This document shows, piece after piece, positions 7,816 to 16,253 of a DNA stretch of 64,000 nt. The stretch spans positions 3,943,057 to 4,007,056 of the forward strand of contig NZ_KB913029.1 in the NCBI RefSeq assembly GCF_000384115.1, given 5' to 3'. Numbering within the stretch: position 1 is the stretch's first letter; every line of letters begins with the position of its first letter. Position numbers and translations under genes: made by a program. A model generated the notes under the pieces. That model saw only the letters and a list, made by a program, of their open reading frames with translations, was not told where the DNA came from and did no database searches. Source of the stretch: Sporichthya polymorpha DSM 43042 (lineage in GTDB: Bacteria; Actinomycetota; Actinomycetes; Sporichthyales; Sporichthyaceae).

Positions 7816-8286
7816 GTGTCGCCCACCAACAAGCTTGCCGAAGAGATCGCCGCCCTGGCCGAGGAGCACGGCCACACCGTCGCCACCGCCGAGTCCCTGA
7901 CCGGCGGTCAGCTGACGGTGCAGCTCGCCGCGGCCCCGAACGCCTCGAGCTGGTTCCGCGGTGGCGTCGTCGCCTACAGCTCCGAGGTGAAGCGGGACGT
8001 GCTCGACGTCCCGCTCGGGCCTGTCGTGAGCAAGCCCGCCGCGATGGCCATGGCCTCCGGCGCGTGCCGGGTGCTCGGCGCCCGGATCGGCGTCTCCACC
8101 ACCGGGGTCGGCGGCCCTGGCGAGGAGGAGGGACAGTCCCCGGGCACGGTGTGGATCGGCCTGGCGTGGGAGGGCATCCCGATCGAGGCCTGGGAGTACA
8201 AGTTCGGCGGCGACCCCGACGAGATCTGTCAGCAGGCCTGCGAGGCCGCGCTGCAGGCGGTCCGGGACCGGATGCACATCGGTTGA
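7816..8286 (+). CDS. CinA C-terminal-domain amidase (NMN amidohydrolase type)
   Basis: 156-aa stand-alone CinA C-terminal domain (PncC type), which deamidates nicotinamide mononucleotide to nicotinate mononucleotide in characterised members. Signature strings: TVATAESLTGGQL (about 22-34), VAYSSEVKRDVLDVP (about 53-67) and STTGVGGPGEEEGQSPGTV (about 95-113). Length is normal for a solo domain lacking the COG1058 half. Start GTG 7816, divergent from corA. A close second start is not apparent. It is followed directly by the promoter candidate of the decarboxylase gene. Confidence 0.9.
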   Translation: MSPTNKLAEEIAALAEEHGHTVATAESLTGGQLTVQLAAAPNASSWFRGGVVAYSSEVKRDVLDVPLGPVVSKPAAMAMASGACRVLGARIGVSTTGVGGPGEEEGQSPGTVWIGLAWEGIPIEAWEYKFGGDPDEICQQACEAALQAVRDRMHIG

Positions 8287-8305
8287 CCCGCGGGACCCCG
8301 GGTAT
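8281..8305 (+). promoter_or_regulatory. candidate SigB/SigF-type promoter of the decarboxylase gene
   Basis: GGTT (8281-8284), 15 nt, GGGTAT (8300-8305). The -10 ends ten bases before the ATG at 8315, so transcription would start at or next to the start codon and give a leaderless mRNA. Confidence 0.5.
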
Positions 8306-8314
8306 CCCGGACTG

Positions 8315-9772
8315 ATGGACCACTCACGCGCGCCCGTTCTGGAAGCACTCGAAGAGTTCCGCCGTCGCGGGGACACCGTCTTCGGCCCGCCCGGACACAA
8401 GCAGGGGGCCGGGGCCGACCAGCGGGTGGTCGAGATCGTCGGCGAGGGCGTGTTCGCCTCCGACGTCCTCTCGCTGAACGGCCTCGACGACCGGCGCGAG
8501 TCGCAGGGCGTCATCACCCAGGCCGAGGAGCTGATGGCCGACGCCGTGCACGCCGAGCACGCGTTCTTCTCGACCTGCGGCAGTTCGCTGTCGGTGAAGA
8601 CCGCGATCATCTCCGTGGCCGGGCCGGGGGAGAAGCTTCTCGTCGCCCGGAACACGCACAAGTCGATCGTCGGCGGCCTGATCGTCGCGGGCATCCAGCC
8701 CGTCTGGATCCCCGCCCGCTTCGACACCGAGCGCCACCTTGCCCACCCGCCCGGTCTGACCGAGGTGGAACAGGCGCTCGCCGAACACCCCGACGCCAAG
8801 GGCGTCCTGATGATCAGCCCCACCGACTGGGGCTCCTGCGCCGACCTCGCCGGAACGGCGAAGGCCGCCCACGCCTACGGCATGCCGTTACTCGTCGACG
8901 AGGCGTGGGGAGCGCACCTGCCGTTCCATGAGGAGGTCCCTTCGTGGGGTATGGACGCCGGGGCCGACCTCGTCGTCACCAGCGTCCACAAGATGGGCGC
9001 GGCCATCGAGCAGAGCTCGGTGTTCCACCTGCAGGGTGACCTGATCGACAAGAACGTCCTGACCCTGCGCGAGGACATGCTCGGCACGACCAGCTCGTCC
9101 GGGCTCGTCTACGCCACCCTCGACGGCTGGCGGCGGCAGATGGTCGAGCACGGGCGGGACCTCATCGGCGTTCTGCTCGAGCTGGCGCAGCACGCCCGCA
9201 CCGGGCTCGCGCAATTCGACGGCCTCGACGTGATGGGGCGTGAGGTCGTGCGCGACGACGGTGCCTTCGACCTCGACCCGCTGCGCCTGACCGTCGACGT
9301 GCGCGGGCTGGGGACCACCGGTTACGCGGCCGCGGAGTGGCTGCGGGCGCGGTGCCACGTCGACGTCGGGTCGTCGGACTCGTGTCGCGTCAACGTGCAG
9401 ATCGCCCTGGGTGACGACGAGCGCACCGTCGCGCGCCTGATCCACTCGTTCCAGGCGCTGGTCAAGCACCGCGACGAGCTCGACCCGCGACCGGAGATCC
9501 CGATGCCCGACCCCGCCGTCTTCGACCGGCAGCCGACGATGACGCCCCGCGAGGCGTTCTTCGCCCCGGCCGAGCAGGTCGCGGTCGAGGAAGCCGCGGG
9601 CCGGATCGTCGCCGAGATGGTCAGCCCGTACCCGCCCGGCGTCCCGGTGCTGGTGCCGGGCGAGCGCATCGAGGAGGAGGTCCTCGCCTACCTCCGCGCG
9701 GCCGTGGACGCCGGCGCGCTCGTCCCGGACACCGTCGACGGCTCCCTGCAGACCCTGCGCGTGGTCGCCTGA
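8315..9772 (+). CDS. Orn/Lys/Arg-type PLP-dependent decarboxylase
   Basis: 485-aa fold-type I decarboxylase of the ornithine/lysine/arginine family. The major PLP domain begins with RRGDTVFGPPGHKQGAG (about 14-30). It continues with FFSTCGSSLSVKTAI, the cofactor region LLVDEAWGAHLPFHEE and the Schiff-base Lys in SVHKMGAA near residue 226. A C-terminal domain carries YPPGVPVLVPGERI (about 437-450). The substrate (arginine, lysine or ornithine) cannot be decided from sequence alone. Decarboxylation would consume protons and yield a polyamine precursor. The gene appears monocistronic with a stress-type promoter. Confidence 0.9.
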   Translation: MDHSRAPVLEALEEFRRRGDTVFGPPGHKQGAGADQRVVEIVGEGVFASDVLSLNGLDDRRESQGVITQAEELMADAVHAEHAFFSTCGSSLSVKTAIISVAGPGEKLLVARNTHKSIVGGLIVAGIQPVWIPARFDTERHLAHPPGLTEVEQALAEHPDAKGVLMISPTDWGSCADLAGTAKAAHAYGMPLLVDEAWGAHLPFHEEVPSWGMDAGADLVVTSVHKMGAAIEQSSVFHLQGDLIDKNVLTLREDMLGTTSSSGLVYATLDGWRRQMVEHGRDLIGVLLELAQHARTGLAQFDGLDVMGREVVRDDGAFDLDPLRLTVDVRGLGTTGYAAAEWLRARCHVDVGSSDSCRVNVQIALGDDERTVARLIHSFQALVKHRDELDPRPEIPMPDPAVFDRQPTMTPREAFFAPAEQVAVEEAAGRIVAEMVSPYPPGVPVLVPGERIEEEVLAYLRAAVDAGALVPDTVDGSLQTLRVVA

Positions 9773-9807
9773 CGGTTGCGGGGCGGGGAGCGGGGCAGAT
9801 CGAGGGC

Positions 9808-10254
9808 ATGGCACGCACCTCCCGGACGATGAACGGCCTGAGCCCGGCCCAGGTCTTCCTCGCGTTTCGCGACGGCTACACCTACGACCGCTGGGTGGTG
9901 GGGACGCGGAACATCCGCTCCGCCGACCCCGGGTGGCCGGCGCCGGGCACGGAGATCCACTACACGATCGGCTACGCCCCGCTGCGCAAGGACGACAAGA
10001 CCGTCGCCTGCTCCTACGAGCCGGACGTCAAGCTCGAACTCGAGGCCCACGCCTGGCCGGCCGGGACGGCGCGGATCGCCTTCACCGTCGAGGAGGTCGA
10101 CGGCGGGTGCGTCGTGCACATCGACGAGCACCCCCTGCGCGGCATCGCCGCGACCCTCCACAACCCGGTGCTGGATCTCCTGATCAAGGTCCGCAACGTC
10201 GAGACCCTCCGCCGCCTCGAGCAGCGCATCCGCCAGATGGTCGTCCACCGCTAG
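9808..10254 (+). CDS. SRPBCC (START/Bet v1-like) superfamily protein
   Basis: 148-aa helix-grip protein of the SRPBCC/polyketide-cyclase-like superfamily: N-terminal strand ARTSRTMNGLSPAQVFLAFRDGYTYDRWVVGTR, a beta-rich middle, EVDGGCVVHIDEHPLRGI and a long C-terminal helix (DLLIKVRNVETLRRLEQRI). These proteins bind hydrophobic ligands in a cavity; the ligand is unknown. Start ATG 9808. It converges on the CrtI-like oxidoreductase gene with only 19 bp between their stops. Confidence 0.8.
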   Translation: MARTSRTMNGLSPAQVFLAFRDGYTYDRWVVGTRNIRSADPGWPAPGTEIHYTIGYAPLRKDDKTVACSYEPDVKLELEAHAWPAGTARIAFTVEEVDGGCVVHIDEHPLRGIAATLHNPVLDLLIKVRNVETLRRLEQRIRQMVVHR

Positions 10255-10273
10255 CGCATCCCGCAGGAGAAGG

Positions 10274-11866
10274 TCAGGCGCGGCCCGAGGCGATGGCGCG
10301 GATCACGGCGGTCGCGAGGCGGCCGGAGGTCCCGGCCCGGAGGGCGGCGTGGGCGGCGTTGGCGCCGGGGGCGCCGTGGACCCCGCCGCCCGGGTGGGCG
10401 GACGCCGACGCGAGGTAGAGCCCGCGGATGTGCGTCTCCGGGCGGCCGAGACCGGGCAGCGGACGCAGGACGAGCTGCTGGTGCAGGCCGCTGGTCCCGG
10501 CGCTGATCGCGCCCTCGACGAGGTTCGCGTTCTCGGCCTCGAGGTCGGGCGGGAAGCTGACGGAACGGTTGATCACGAGGTCGGTGAACCCGGGGGCGTA
10601 CTCCTCCATGCGGCGGTCGACCGCGGCGAGCACGCGCTTCTGCAGGTCGGGGTCGCGCCAGCCGTCAATGCCGCCCGGCCGCGCCGGGACGTGCGTGTAC
10701 GCCCACGCCGACTCGGTGCCGGCGGGCGAGCGCGTCGCGTCGGCGGTGGTCATCTGACCCAGCAACAGGAACGGGTCCCGCGGGACGCGGCCCATCGCGA
10801 GCTCGTGGGCGAACTCCGAGAGCGCGTCGAAGTCCCCGCCGACGTGGACGGTGCCCGCCCCGACCACGTCGGGGTTCTTCCACGGGATCGGGCCGGACAA
10901 CGCCCAGTCGATCTTGATCGTCGCGTCGTCCCAGGAGAACCGGCGCAGGTCGTCGCGGAGTCGCGTCGGGACGAGGTCCGGACTGAGGAGGTTCAGGTAG
11001 AGGTCCGGCGCGGTGACGTCGGCGAGGACGGCGCGGGCGGAGAACGTCTCGCCGCCGGCCCGGACGCCGACGGCCCGGCCGTCCCGCACCAGCACCTGCT
11101 CGACGCGGACCCCGCAGCGGACCCGTCCGCCGCGGGAGTTCAGGCGGCGGACCATCGCCGCCGTCAGTTCGCCGGCGCCGCCGACGGGGACGGGGAACCC
11201 GACGTCCTGGCCGAGCATCGCGAGCAGCCAGCCGAAGACGGCGCTGCCGGCCTCCTCGGGGCCGAGGTCGGTGTGCATGGCGTTGCCGGCGATGAGCAGC
11301 GGACCGCCCTCACCGGCGAAGCGTTCCCGCCCGTAGGCGCGGACCGAGAGCAGGCCGAACCGGGCGAAGCTCAGCGCGCCGTGGACCTTGAGCTGCCGGG
11401 CCAGCCGGGCGCCCGCGCGGACGGGCGGGAACGGCTTGAGCAGCGCGTCCATCAGCGTCGGGCCGAGCTCGGTCCACTGGTCGACGAGCGCGCGCCAGGC
11501 GGCGGCGTCGCGGGGGTCGAAGGCGGCGAGGGACTCGGCGGTGATGTCGACGTCACGGTTCAGGACGACCGTGCGTCCGTCCGGCAGCGGGTGGGCGAGC
11601 GCGGTGGGGGCGTGGGTCCAGCGCAGGCCGTGGGCGGGCAGGTCGAGCGCCGCCAGGGCCGGGGAGGCCGCGCCGAGCGGGTAGAACGAGCTGAACCGGT
11701 CGTTCACGAACCCCGGGGCGACGTACTCGCCGCTGCGGACGGCGCCGCCGGGTTCGTCCTCGGCCTCCAGGACCAGGACGTCCCAGCCCGCGTCGGCGAG
11801 CAGATTGGCCGCGACGAGTCCGTTCGGGCCGGCGCCGATGACCACGGCGTCCAAGGAGGAGTTCAT
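10274..11866 (-). CDS. FAD-dependent oxidoreductase, phytoene desaturase (CrtI)-like
   Basis: 530-aa NAD(P)/FAD flavoprotein of the CrtI/phytoene-dehydrogenase-related group. The dinucleotide-binding motif VVIGAGPNGLVAANLLADAG is at residues 9-28, followed by DVLVLEAEDEPGGAVRS. A substrate domain and the C-terminal FAD-contact region RGLYLASASAHPGGGVHGAPG (about 483-503) complete the fold. No phytoene synthase or other carotenoid gene is near, so a carotenoid substrate is doubtful; many actinobacterial paralogues act on unknown lipids or polyprenyls. Divergent from the haem-oxygenase-like gene at 11918. Confidence 0.88.
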   Translation of the reverse strand: MNSSLDAVVIGAGPNGLVAANLLADAGWDVLVLEAEDEPGGAVRSGEYVAPGFVNDRFSSFYPLGAASPALAALDLPAHGLRWTHAPTALAHPLPDGRTVVLNRDVDITAESLAAFDPRDAAAWRALVDQWTELGPTLMDALLKPFPPVRAGARLARQLKVHGALSFARFGLLSVRAYGRERFAGEGGPLLIAGNAMHTDLGPEEAGSAVFGWLLAMLGQDVGFPVPVGGAGELTAAMVRRLNSRGGRVRCGVRVEQVLVRDGRAVGVRAGGETFSARAVLADVTAPDLYLNLLSPDLVPTRLRDDLRRFSWDDATIKIDWALSGPIPWKNPDVVGAGTVHVGGDFDALSEFAHELAMGRVPRDPFLLLGQMTTADATRSPAGTESAWAYTHVPARPGGIDGWRDPDLQKRVLAAVDRRMEEYAPGFTDLVINRSVSFPPDLEAENANLVEGAISAGTSGLHQQLVLRPLPGLGRPETHIRGLYLASASAHPGGGVHGAPGANAAHAALRAGTSGRLATAVIRAIASGRA

Positions 11867-11883
11867 GTCCTGGCCCTACCCAC

Positions 11884-11908
11884 GCTTTCCGCACGTTTAC
11901 CTGGGTAG
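11884..11908 (+). promoter_or_regulatory. candidate SigB/SigF-type promoter
   Basis: GCTT (11884-11887), 15 nt, GGGTAG (11903-11908). The -10 abuts the upstream ATG (11909), so the second ATG at 11918 is the more plausible start, on an essentially leaderless mRNA. Confidence 0.5.
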
Positions 11909-11917
11909 ATGCGCGTC

Positions 11918-12928
11918 ATGACGGTTACTGAGCTTCCCGCACGCCCGGAGGCCGTCGGCCCGCCGCTGCCCGCCGCCCGAGGGCCGATCTCGGCCCGCAT
12001 GCTCGACCTGATCTGCGGCCGCGCGACCGCGAACCCGCCTTCCGGCGCTGTCGGTGACGCCGATCCCTACGGCGACGACCTGCAGCTCGCGCTGTACATG
12101 GCCTACGAGCTGCACTACCGGGGCTTTGCGGGCGTCGACGACGACCGGGAGTGGGACGCCGACGTCCTCGCGCTGCGCACCGCGCTGGAGCGGCGCTTCT
12201 CCGGCGCGCTGCGCGACCGGATCACCCCGAGCGCCGACGTGGACGCCGCGATCGCCGACCTGCTCGCCGTCGACGGCGAGGGCGGGGTCTCGGACTTCCT
12301 CGCCCGCAACGGCACCCGCGCTCAGGTGCGGGAGATGCTCGTCCACCGCTCGATGTACCACCTCAAGGAGGCGGACCCGCAGGCGTTCGTGCTGCCCCGG
12401 CTCTCCGGGGCCACCAAGGCGGGCGTCGCCGCGGTCGAGTTCGACGAGTACGGGGGCGGCCGCGCTGCGCGCATGCACGCGGAGCTGTTCGCGTCGCTGA
12501 TGCGCGCCTTCGACCTCGACGCCCGGTACGGCGTCTACATCGACGTCGTGCCGGCGCCGATGCTCGCCGTCGTCAACTTCATGTCGCTGTGCGGCCTGCA
12601 CCGCGCGCGCCGTGGCGCGCTGCTGGGTCAGCTGGCCGCCGTCGAGATCACGTCCCCGCCCGGGTCGATGCGCATGGTCGCCGCGATCCGCCGCGCCGGG
12701 GGTTGCGAGATTGCTGAGGAGTTCTACGCCGAGCACGTCGTCGCCGACTCCGTCCACGAGCAGGTGATGCGCGCCGACGTTCTCGGCACCCTGCTGGAGC
12801 ACGAACCCCACCTCGCCGAGGACGTCGTCTTCGGCATCTGCGCCGCCGGGTACCTCGACACCCGGCTCGACGAGCACCTGCTGAGCTCCTGGACCGCCGG
12901 CCGCTCCAGCCTCCTGGGCCCGATCTGA
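11918..12928 (+). CDS. haem-oxygenase-like iron-containing redox enzyme family protein
   Basis: About 336-aa protein resembling the haem-oxygenase-like diiron oxidase group annotated as iron-containing redox enzymes. Helix-rich core with acidic/His motifs: YMAYELHYRGF (about 65-75), MLVHRSMYHLKEADP (about 140-154), VEFDEYGGG (about 172-180) with a following MHAELF, and late TLLEHEPHLAED. Such Glu/His sets bind two irons in characterised members. Substrate unknown. Start 11918 preferred over 11909 because the promoter -10 reaches the first ATG. Confidence 0.72.
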   Translation: MTVTELPARPEAVGPPLPAARGPISARMLDLICGRATANPPSGAVGDADPYGDDLQLALYMAYELHYRGFAGVDDDREWDADVLALRTALERRFSGALRDRITPSADVDAAIADLLAVDGEGGVSDFLARNGTRAQVREMLVHRSMYHLKEADPQAFVLPRLSGATKAGVAAVEFDEYGGGRAARMHAELFASLMRAFDLDARYGVYIDVVPAPMLAVVNFMSLCGLHRARRGALLGQLAAVEITSPPGSMRMVAAIRRAGGCEIAEEFYAEHVVADSVHEQVMRADVLGTLLEHEPHLAEDVVFGICAAGYLDTRLDEHLLSSWTAGRSSLLGPI

Positions 12929-12931
12929 CTC

Positions 12932-12952
12932 CTGCGGGATGACGTCCCGCAG
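12932..12952. terminator. bidirectional hairpin terminator
   Basis: Arms CTGCGGGA (12932-12939) and TCCCGCAG (12945-12952) around a 5-nt loop, between convergent 3' ends at 12928 and 12982. Confidence 0.6.
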
Positions 12953-12981
12953 AAACTGGCGCGATCAGAGACGAACGGCGC

Positions 12982-13236
12982 TCAGAGGCGGCGGTGGGTG
13001 CCGTCGCAAAGGGGGTAGCGGCCGCTCTGGCCGCAGGCGCAGATCGCGACGCGGAAGCGGTCGATCCGCTCGGGTGGTCCGTCGCCGACGCAGACCTCGA
13101 TCGGGCCGTCGACGAGGACCGGTCCGCCGCGGTTGCACGTGACGCGGCGGACCTCGGCGCCGCGGCGGGGGAACGCCTCGGACGCCAGGGTCTCGCCGGA
13201 CGCGGAGTCCGGGAGGGCCTCAGGCGCGAGTGCCAC
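12982..13236 (-). CDS. CDGSH-type iron-sulfur protein
   Basis: 84-aa small protein with a C-terminal CDGSH iron-sulfur motif. The ligands are readable in CACGQSGRYPLCDGTH (about residues 66-81), which fits C-x-C-x2-S-x3-P-x-C-D-G-x-H, with three Cys and one His binding a [2Fe-2S] cluster. The N-terminal part resembles the divergent CDGSH partner strand region (RVTCNRGGPVLVDGPIEVC). Likely an electron carrier. Its start overlaps the end of the upstream methyltransferase gene by 17 bp, so the two are coupled. Confidence 0.9.
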   Translation of the reverse strand: MALAPEALPDSASGETLASEAFPRRGAEVRRVTCNRGGPVLVDGPIEVCVGDGPPERIDRFRVAICACGQSGRYPLCDGTHRRL

Positions 13237-13870
13237 GGACGACCACCAGGGTCTCGGTGTTCTCGCCGGGGCCGATGAGGCCCTCGGCGCGCAGCCACGC
13301 CTCGCGGGAGCGCATGACGGGCCCGAAGGGGATCTCGTCCTTCTTCACGACCTCGGCGGTCAGGCCCTGCTCGCTCAGGAGTGCGACGGTGCGGCCCGGG
13401 TCGCAGAGGGCGGAGTGGACCAGCCAGAGCGATCCGCCCGGCGCGAGCCGACTCGGGGCGTCGCGGCAGATCCGGTCGAGGAGCGCGCGGCCGTCCCGGC
13501 CCGCGTCCCACGCGCGCGCCCGGCTGTGGGCGGGTGGGGGTCCGTCGCAGGTCGGCACGTACGGCGGGTTGGCGACGATCAGGTCGAACAGACCGGCGAC
13601 GCCGGAGAGCAGATCGCCGCGCCGCGCCCGCACGGGGAGGCGCCGCAGCATGGCGTTGATGCGGGTGCCGAGGATCGCGCGGCGCGCGATGTCGACGGCC
13701 ACGACCTCACCGGCGCCGGCGGCGGCCAGTTCGAGGGCGATGTGGCCACTGCCGGTCCCGAGCTCGCACACGCGAGCGTTGGGCGGCAGCGGCTCGGCAA
13801 GGACGGAGTTGAGGAGCAGGAGGGTGTCTTCCTGCGGGGCGTACACACCCGGAAGTCTCAGCAGCAGCAC
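13220..13870 (-). CDS. HemK/PrmC-like protein methyltransferase
   Basis: 216-aa class I SAM methyltransferase of the HemK2/MTQ2-like group. Motif I VCELGTGSGHIALELAAAG (about 33-51) binds SAM, acidic VVAVDIARRA follows, and the NPPY catalytic motif is in LIVANPPYVPT (about 98-108), diagnostic for glutamine or asparagine/adenine amide N-methylation. Without the N-terminal substrate domain of true PrmC it is of the short type, so a release factor or another protein could be the target. Start is GTG 13870. Operon with the CDGSH gene. Confidence 0.85.
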   Translation of the reverse strand: MLLLRLPGVYAPQEDTLLLLNSVLAEPLPPNARVCELGTGSGHIALELAAAGAGEVVAVDIARRAILGTRINAMLRRLPVRARRGDLLSGVAGLFDLIVANPPYVPTCDGPPPAHSRARAWDAGRDGRALLDRICRDAPSRLAPGGSLWLVHSALCDPGRTVALLSEQGLTAEVVKKDEIPFGPVMRSREAWLRAEGLIGPGENTETLVVVRGTRA

Positions 13871-13879
13871 GAGGCCGGA

Positions 13880-13904
13880 CTACCCGCAAACGCGCCGGAA
13901 ATGC
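13880..13904 (-). promoter_or_regulatory. candidate SigB/SigF-type promoter of the methylase-CDGSH operon
   Basis: On the minus strand GCAT (13904-13901), 15 nt, GGGTAG (13885-13880). The -10 ends nine bases before the GTG start at 13870, again implying a nearly leaderless transcript. Confidence 0.4.
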
Positions 13905-13931
13905 TGGACGCCAGCTGTGTCTGAGGGTGAC

Positions 13932-14180
13932 TCAGACCGCGAGTGGCGCCCCGGGCGGCAGCTCGAGGCCGCGCCGGGCCCGGTGCAGGGCGACGTCGAG
14001 GTGGTCGCGCGCGAGAACTCCGGCCCGGACCCAGACCAGGTCTTCGGACCCGCCGTTCAGTTGCTGGGCGACGTGAACCGCGTGGTCGACGGCGTGCGCG
14101 ACGGTCTCCGCGTCCAGGGCGGGAAACTCCGTCGAGAGCACGGCGACCATGTCGGCGCGCGAGCGAGGCGTGGGGGCCAA
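13932..14180 (-). CDS. small helical protein of unknown function
   Basis: 82-aa protein with two or three amphipathic helices (MVAVLSTEFPALDAETVAHAV near the N-terminus, then VWVRAGVLARDHLDVALHRA). The pattern resembles short actinobacterial three-helix proteins, but I cannot name a family. No membrane segment. A SigF-type promoter candidate lies about 60 bp upstream, and the gene stands alone between the methylase and topoisomerase IB genes. Confidence 0.5.
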   Translation of the reverse strand: MAPTPRSRADMVAVLSTEFPALDAETVAHAVDHAVHVAQQLNGGSEDLVWVRAGVLARDHLDVALHRARRGLELPPGAPLAV

Positions 14181-14237
14181 GGGACTCCGATTTCCGAGAC
14201 GTCGAGCAACCCCGGTTCTGGAGGTGGCTAACGTGAG

Positions 14238-14263
14238 TTACCCGCCGGAACGCCGTTTCAACC
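14238..14263 (-). promoter_or_regulatory. candidate SigB/SigF-type promoter
   Basis: On the minus strand GGTT (14263-14260), 16 nt, GGGTAA (14243-14238), upstream of the small gene starting at 14180. Confidence 0.4.
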
Positions 14264-14294
14264 CTGTCCGCGCCGGCGACTTCCGGACCGCGCG

Positions 14295-15305
14295 TCAGAC
14301 CGAGCGCAGCAGCTTGGTGACGGCTTCCTCGACGGGCCCGGCGGTCGCGAGCGAGCCGGGTTCGACGCCCTCGCCGAGGACGTCGAGGGCGCGGGTGACG
14401 GTGCGGCCGTCGTCGTAGCACTCGATGACCCGGGCGTCGATGTAGGACCGCCGGGCGACGGCGGGGGTGTTGCCGAGGTACTCGGCGACCTCGCGGACGG
14501 TCCGGGCCACGGCGCGCTTGCGGGCGGTCGGCGACGAGACCTGGTCCGAGACCGCGAGGCCGACGGCCGCGAGCACGGTCGCGTGCCAGGTGCGGAAGTC
14601 CTTGGCGGTGAAGTCCCCGCCCGAGATCTCCCGCAGGTAGGCGTTGATGTGGGCGGCCTTGACGTCGTGCCAGCCGTCGGAGTCGCGCCAGGCGAGCAGC
14701 TCGGGGTTGGCGTCCCGGCGGCGGCGGAGCCCCGTGATCAGGCGGCAGACCGCCTCGTCGGCGACCGCCTGCTCGCGCTGGATCCCGTGCTTGGCGGGGT
14801 AGTCGAACTCGACGACGCCGCGGCGGCACGTGACGTGCTCCCGCCGGACGGTCGCGAGCCCGAACGTCCCGTGCTCGACGGTGTACGCGTCGCTGCCGGA
14901 CCGGAAGAACCCGAGGTCCAGCAGCCGGACGGCCCCCGCGAGCACGCGCTCGCGCGGGAAGCCCCGCTGCTCCAGGTGCTCGGCGACGGTCTTCCGGATC
15001 TGCGGCAGCGCCTTGGCGAAGGCGAACATCCGGTCGTGCTTCGCCGCGTCCCGGACCGTCCGCCACTCGTCGTGGTAGCGGTACTGCAGGCGTCCGGCAG
15101 CGTCCCGGCCGGTGGCCTGCAGGTGGCCGCGGGCGTCGGGGCAGATCCAGACGTCCGTCCAGGCCGGCGGAATCACCAGGGCCTGGATGCGGGCGCGGTC
15201 CTCGGCGCTGACGGCGGATCCGTCGTCGTGGCGGTAACGGAACCCCTTTCCGCACCGGACCCGCCGGATCCCGGGCGCCGCGGGATCACTGCGGCGCAGT
15301 TCCAC
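14295..15305 (-). CDS. poxvirus/eukaryote-type DNA topoisomerase IB
   Basis: 336-aa type IB topoisomerase that relaxes supercoils through a 3'-phosphotyrosyl link without ATP. Visible: N-terminal GFRYRHDDGSAVSAED and ALVIPPAWTDVWICPD, then YHDEWRTVRDAAKHDRM, catalytic-pocket ISGGDFTAKDFRTWHAT (about 226-242) with an Arg of the active site, and the nucleophile Tyr in ARRSYIDARVIE near residue 288. Length matches bacterial members. Seventeen bases separate it from the upstream sigma factor gene on the same strand, so they may share a transcript. Confidence 0.93.
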   Translation of the reverse strand: MELRRSDPAAPGIRRVRCGKGFRYRHDDGSAVSAEDRARIQALVIPPAWTDVWICPDARGHLQATGRDAAGRLQYRYHDEWRTVRDAAKHDRMFAFAKALPQIRKTVAEHLEQRGFPRERVLAGAVRLLDLGFFRSGSDAYTVEHGTFGLATVRREHVTCRRGVVEFDYPAKHGIQREQAVADEAVCRLITGLRRRRDANPELLAWRDSDGWHDVKAAHINAYLREISGGDFTAKDFRTWHATVLAAVGLAVSDQVSSPTARKRAVARTVREVAEYLGNTPAVARRSYIDARVIECYDDGRTVTRALDVLGEGVEPGSLATAGPVEEAVTKLLRSV

Positions 15306-15323
15306 CGCGGCGCTCCCGAGGGT

Positions 15324-16139
15324 TCAGGCGTCGGCCAGCATGCCCTGGCGCAGCTGCGCGAGGGTGCGGGCCAGCAGCCGCGAGACGTGCATCTGGGAGA
15401 TGCCGAGCTCCTCACCGATCTGCGACTGCGTCTTCTCCTCGTAGAAGCGCAGGTGCAGGATGCGCTTGTCGCGCTCGCTCAGCTGCTCGATCAGCGGTCG
15501 GAGGGCCTCCATGTCCTCGAAGAGCTCGAAGCGGCCGTCGGTGAAGGCGACGGTGTCCGCGACGGTCTGGCCGTCCTCGTCGCTGCCGCTGACCGGGGAC
15601 TCCAGCGACGTGACCGAGAAGTGGTCCTCGGCGGTCATGGCCTCCAGGACCAGGTCCGGGCTGACGGCGAGCTTCTCGGCGAGCTCGTTGACCGTCGGGG
15701 CGCGACCGAGCTCGTGCGCGAGCGCCTCGGTTGCGTCCCGCAGGACCGCCTTGGTCTCCTGCAGACGGCGGGGGAGGCGGATCCAACGACGCTTGTCGCG
15801 GAAGTAGCGGCGGATCTCGCCCTGGATGGTCGGCTTCGCGTACGCCGCGAAGTCGGAGCCGTGGTCCGGGTCGAAGCGGCTGATCGCCAGGGCGAGGCCG
15901 ACGAACCCGACGGCCTCGAGCTCGTCGGTCTCGACGGCGCGGCCGGCGTAGCGGCTCGCGAGCCACTTGACCAGTCCGGCGTACCGGACGGCGATGAACT
16001 CCTGGATGCGCTCGCGCTCGGCGTCCTGGGTGGCGGCGCGGAGCGCGCGGAAGAGGTCGTCGTCAGTGCTGTCGGCGTTCACGGCGGCGCGGGTCAGGGT
16101 GGCCGCCGGGGCGGAGGTCATCGTGGGGGTCGCGTTCAT
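15324..16139 (-). CDS. sigF: SigB/SigF/SigG-type alternative sigma factor
   Basis: 271-aa group 3 sigma-70 factor. Region 2: YAGLVKWLASRYAGR, then ELEAVGFVGLALAISRFDP and FAAYAKPTIQGEIRRYFRD (about 75-120, the -10 recognition and core-binding part). Region 3: RLQETKAVLRDATEAL and following. Region 4: LSERDKRILHLRFYEEKTQ with the HTH TQSQIGEELGISQMHVSRLLARTL near 235-258. This is the stress/development sigma group regulated by anti-sigma RsbW-type kinases; none is adjacent. Several GnnT-N14-16-GGGTA sites in the window are candidate targets. Symbol given by group, not by proven orthology. Confidence 0.88.
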   Translation of the reverse strand: MNATPTMTSAPAATLTRAAVNADSTDDDLFRALRAATQDAERERIQEFIAVRYAGLVKWLASRYAGRAVETDELEAVGFVGLALAISRFDPDHGSDFAAYAKPTIQGEIRRYFRDKRRWIRLPRRLQETKAVLRDATEALAHELGRAPTVNELAEKLAVSPDLVLEAMTAEDHFSVTSLESPVSGSDEDGQTVADTVAFTDGRFELFEDMEALRPLIEQLSERDKRILHLRFYEEKTQSQIGEELGISQMHVSRLLARTLAQLRQGMLADA

Positions 16140-16253
16140 GACCGGAGGATTCCGTGTCTGACCAGCACCGAAACGAGGGGTGACTGTGATTCAGGACAAG
16201 CAATCCGAAGCGGGTTTCGGCATCCCCACGCTCGGCACGGGCAGTGTCCGTCC

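Noticed and set aside
14583-16253. Long plus-strand frame upstream of the alcohol dehydrogenase
   Set aside because: It runs antisense to topoisomerase IB and the sigma factor, has no domain, and is a product of high GC; the dehydrogenase begins at 16254.
16140-16253. Search for a SigF-type autoregulatory promoter in front of the sigma gene
   Set aside because: GTTT is present on the minus strand but no GGGTA element follows at a suitable distance.
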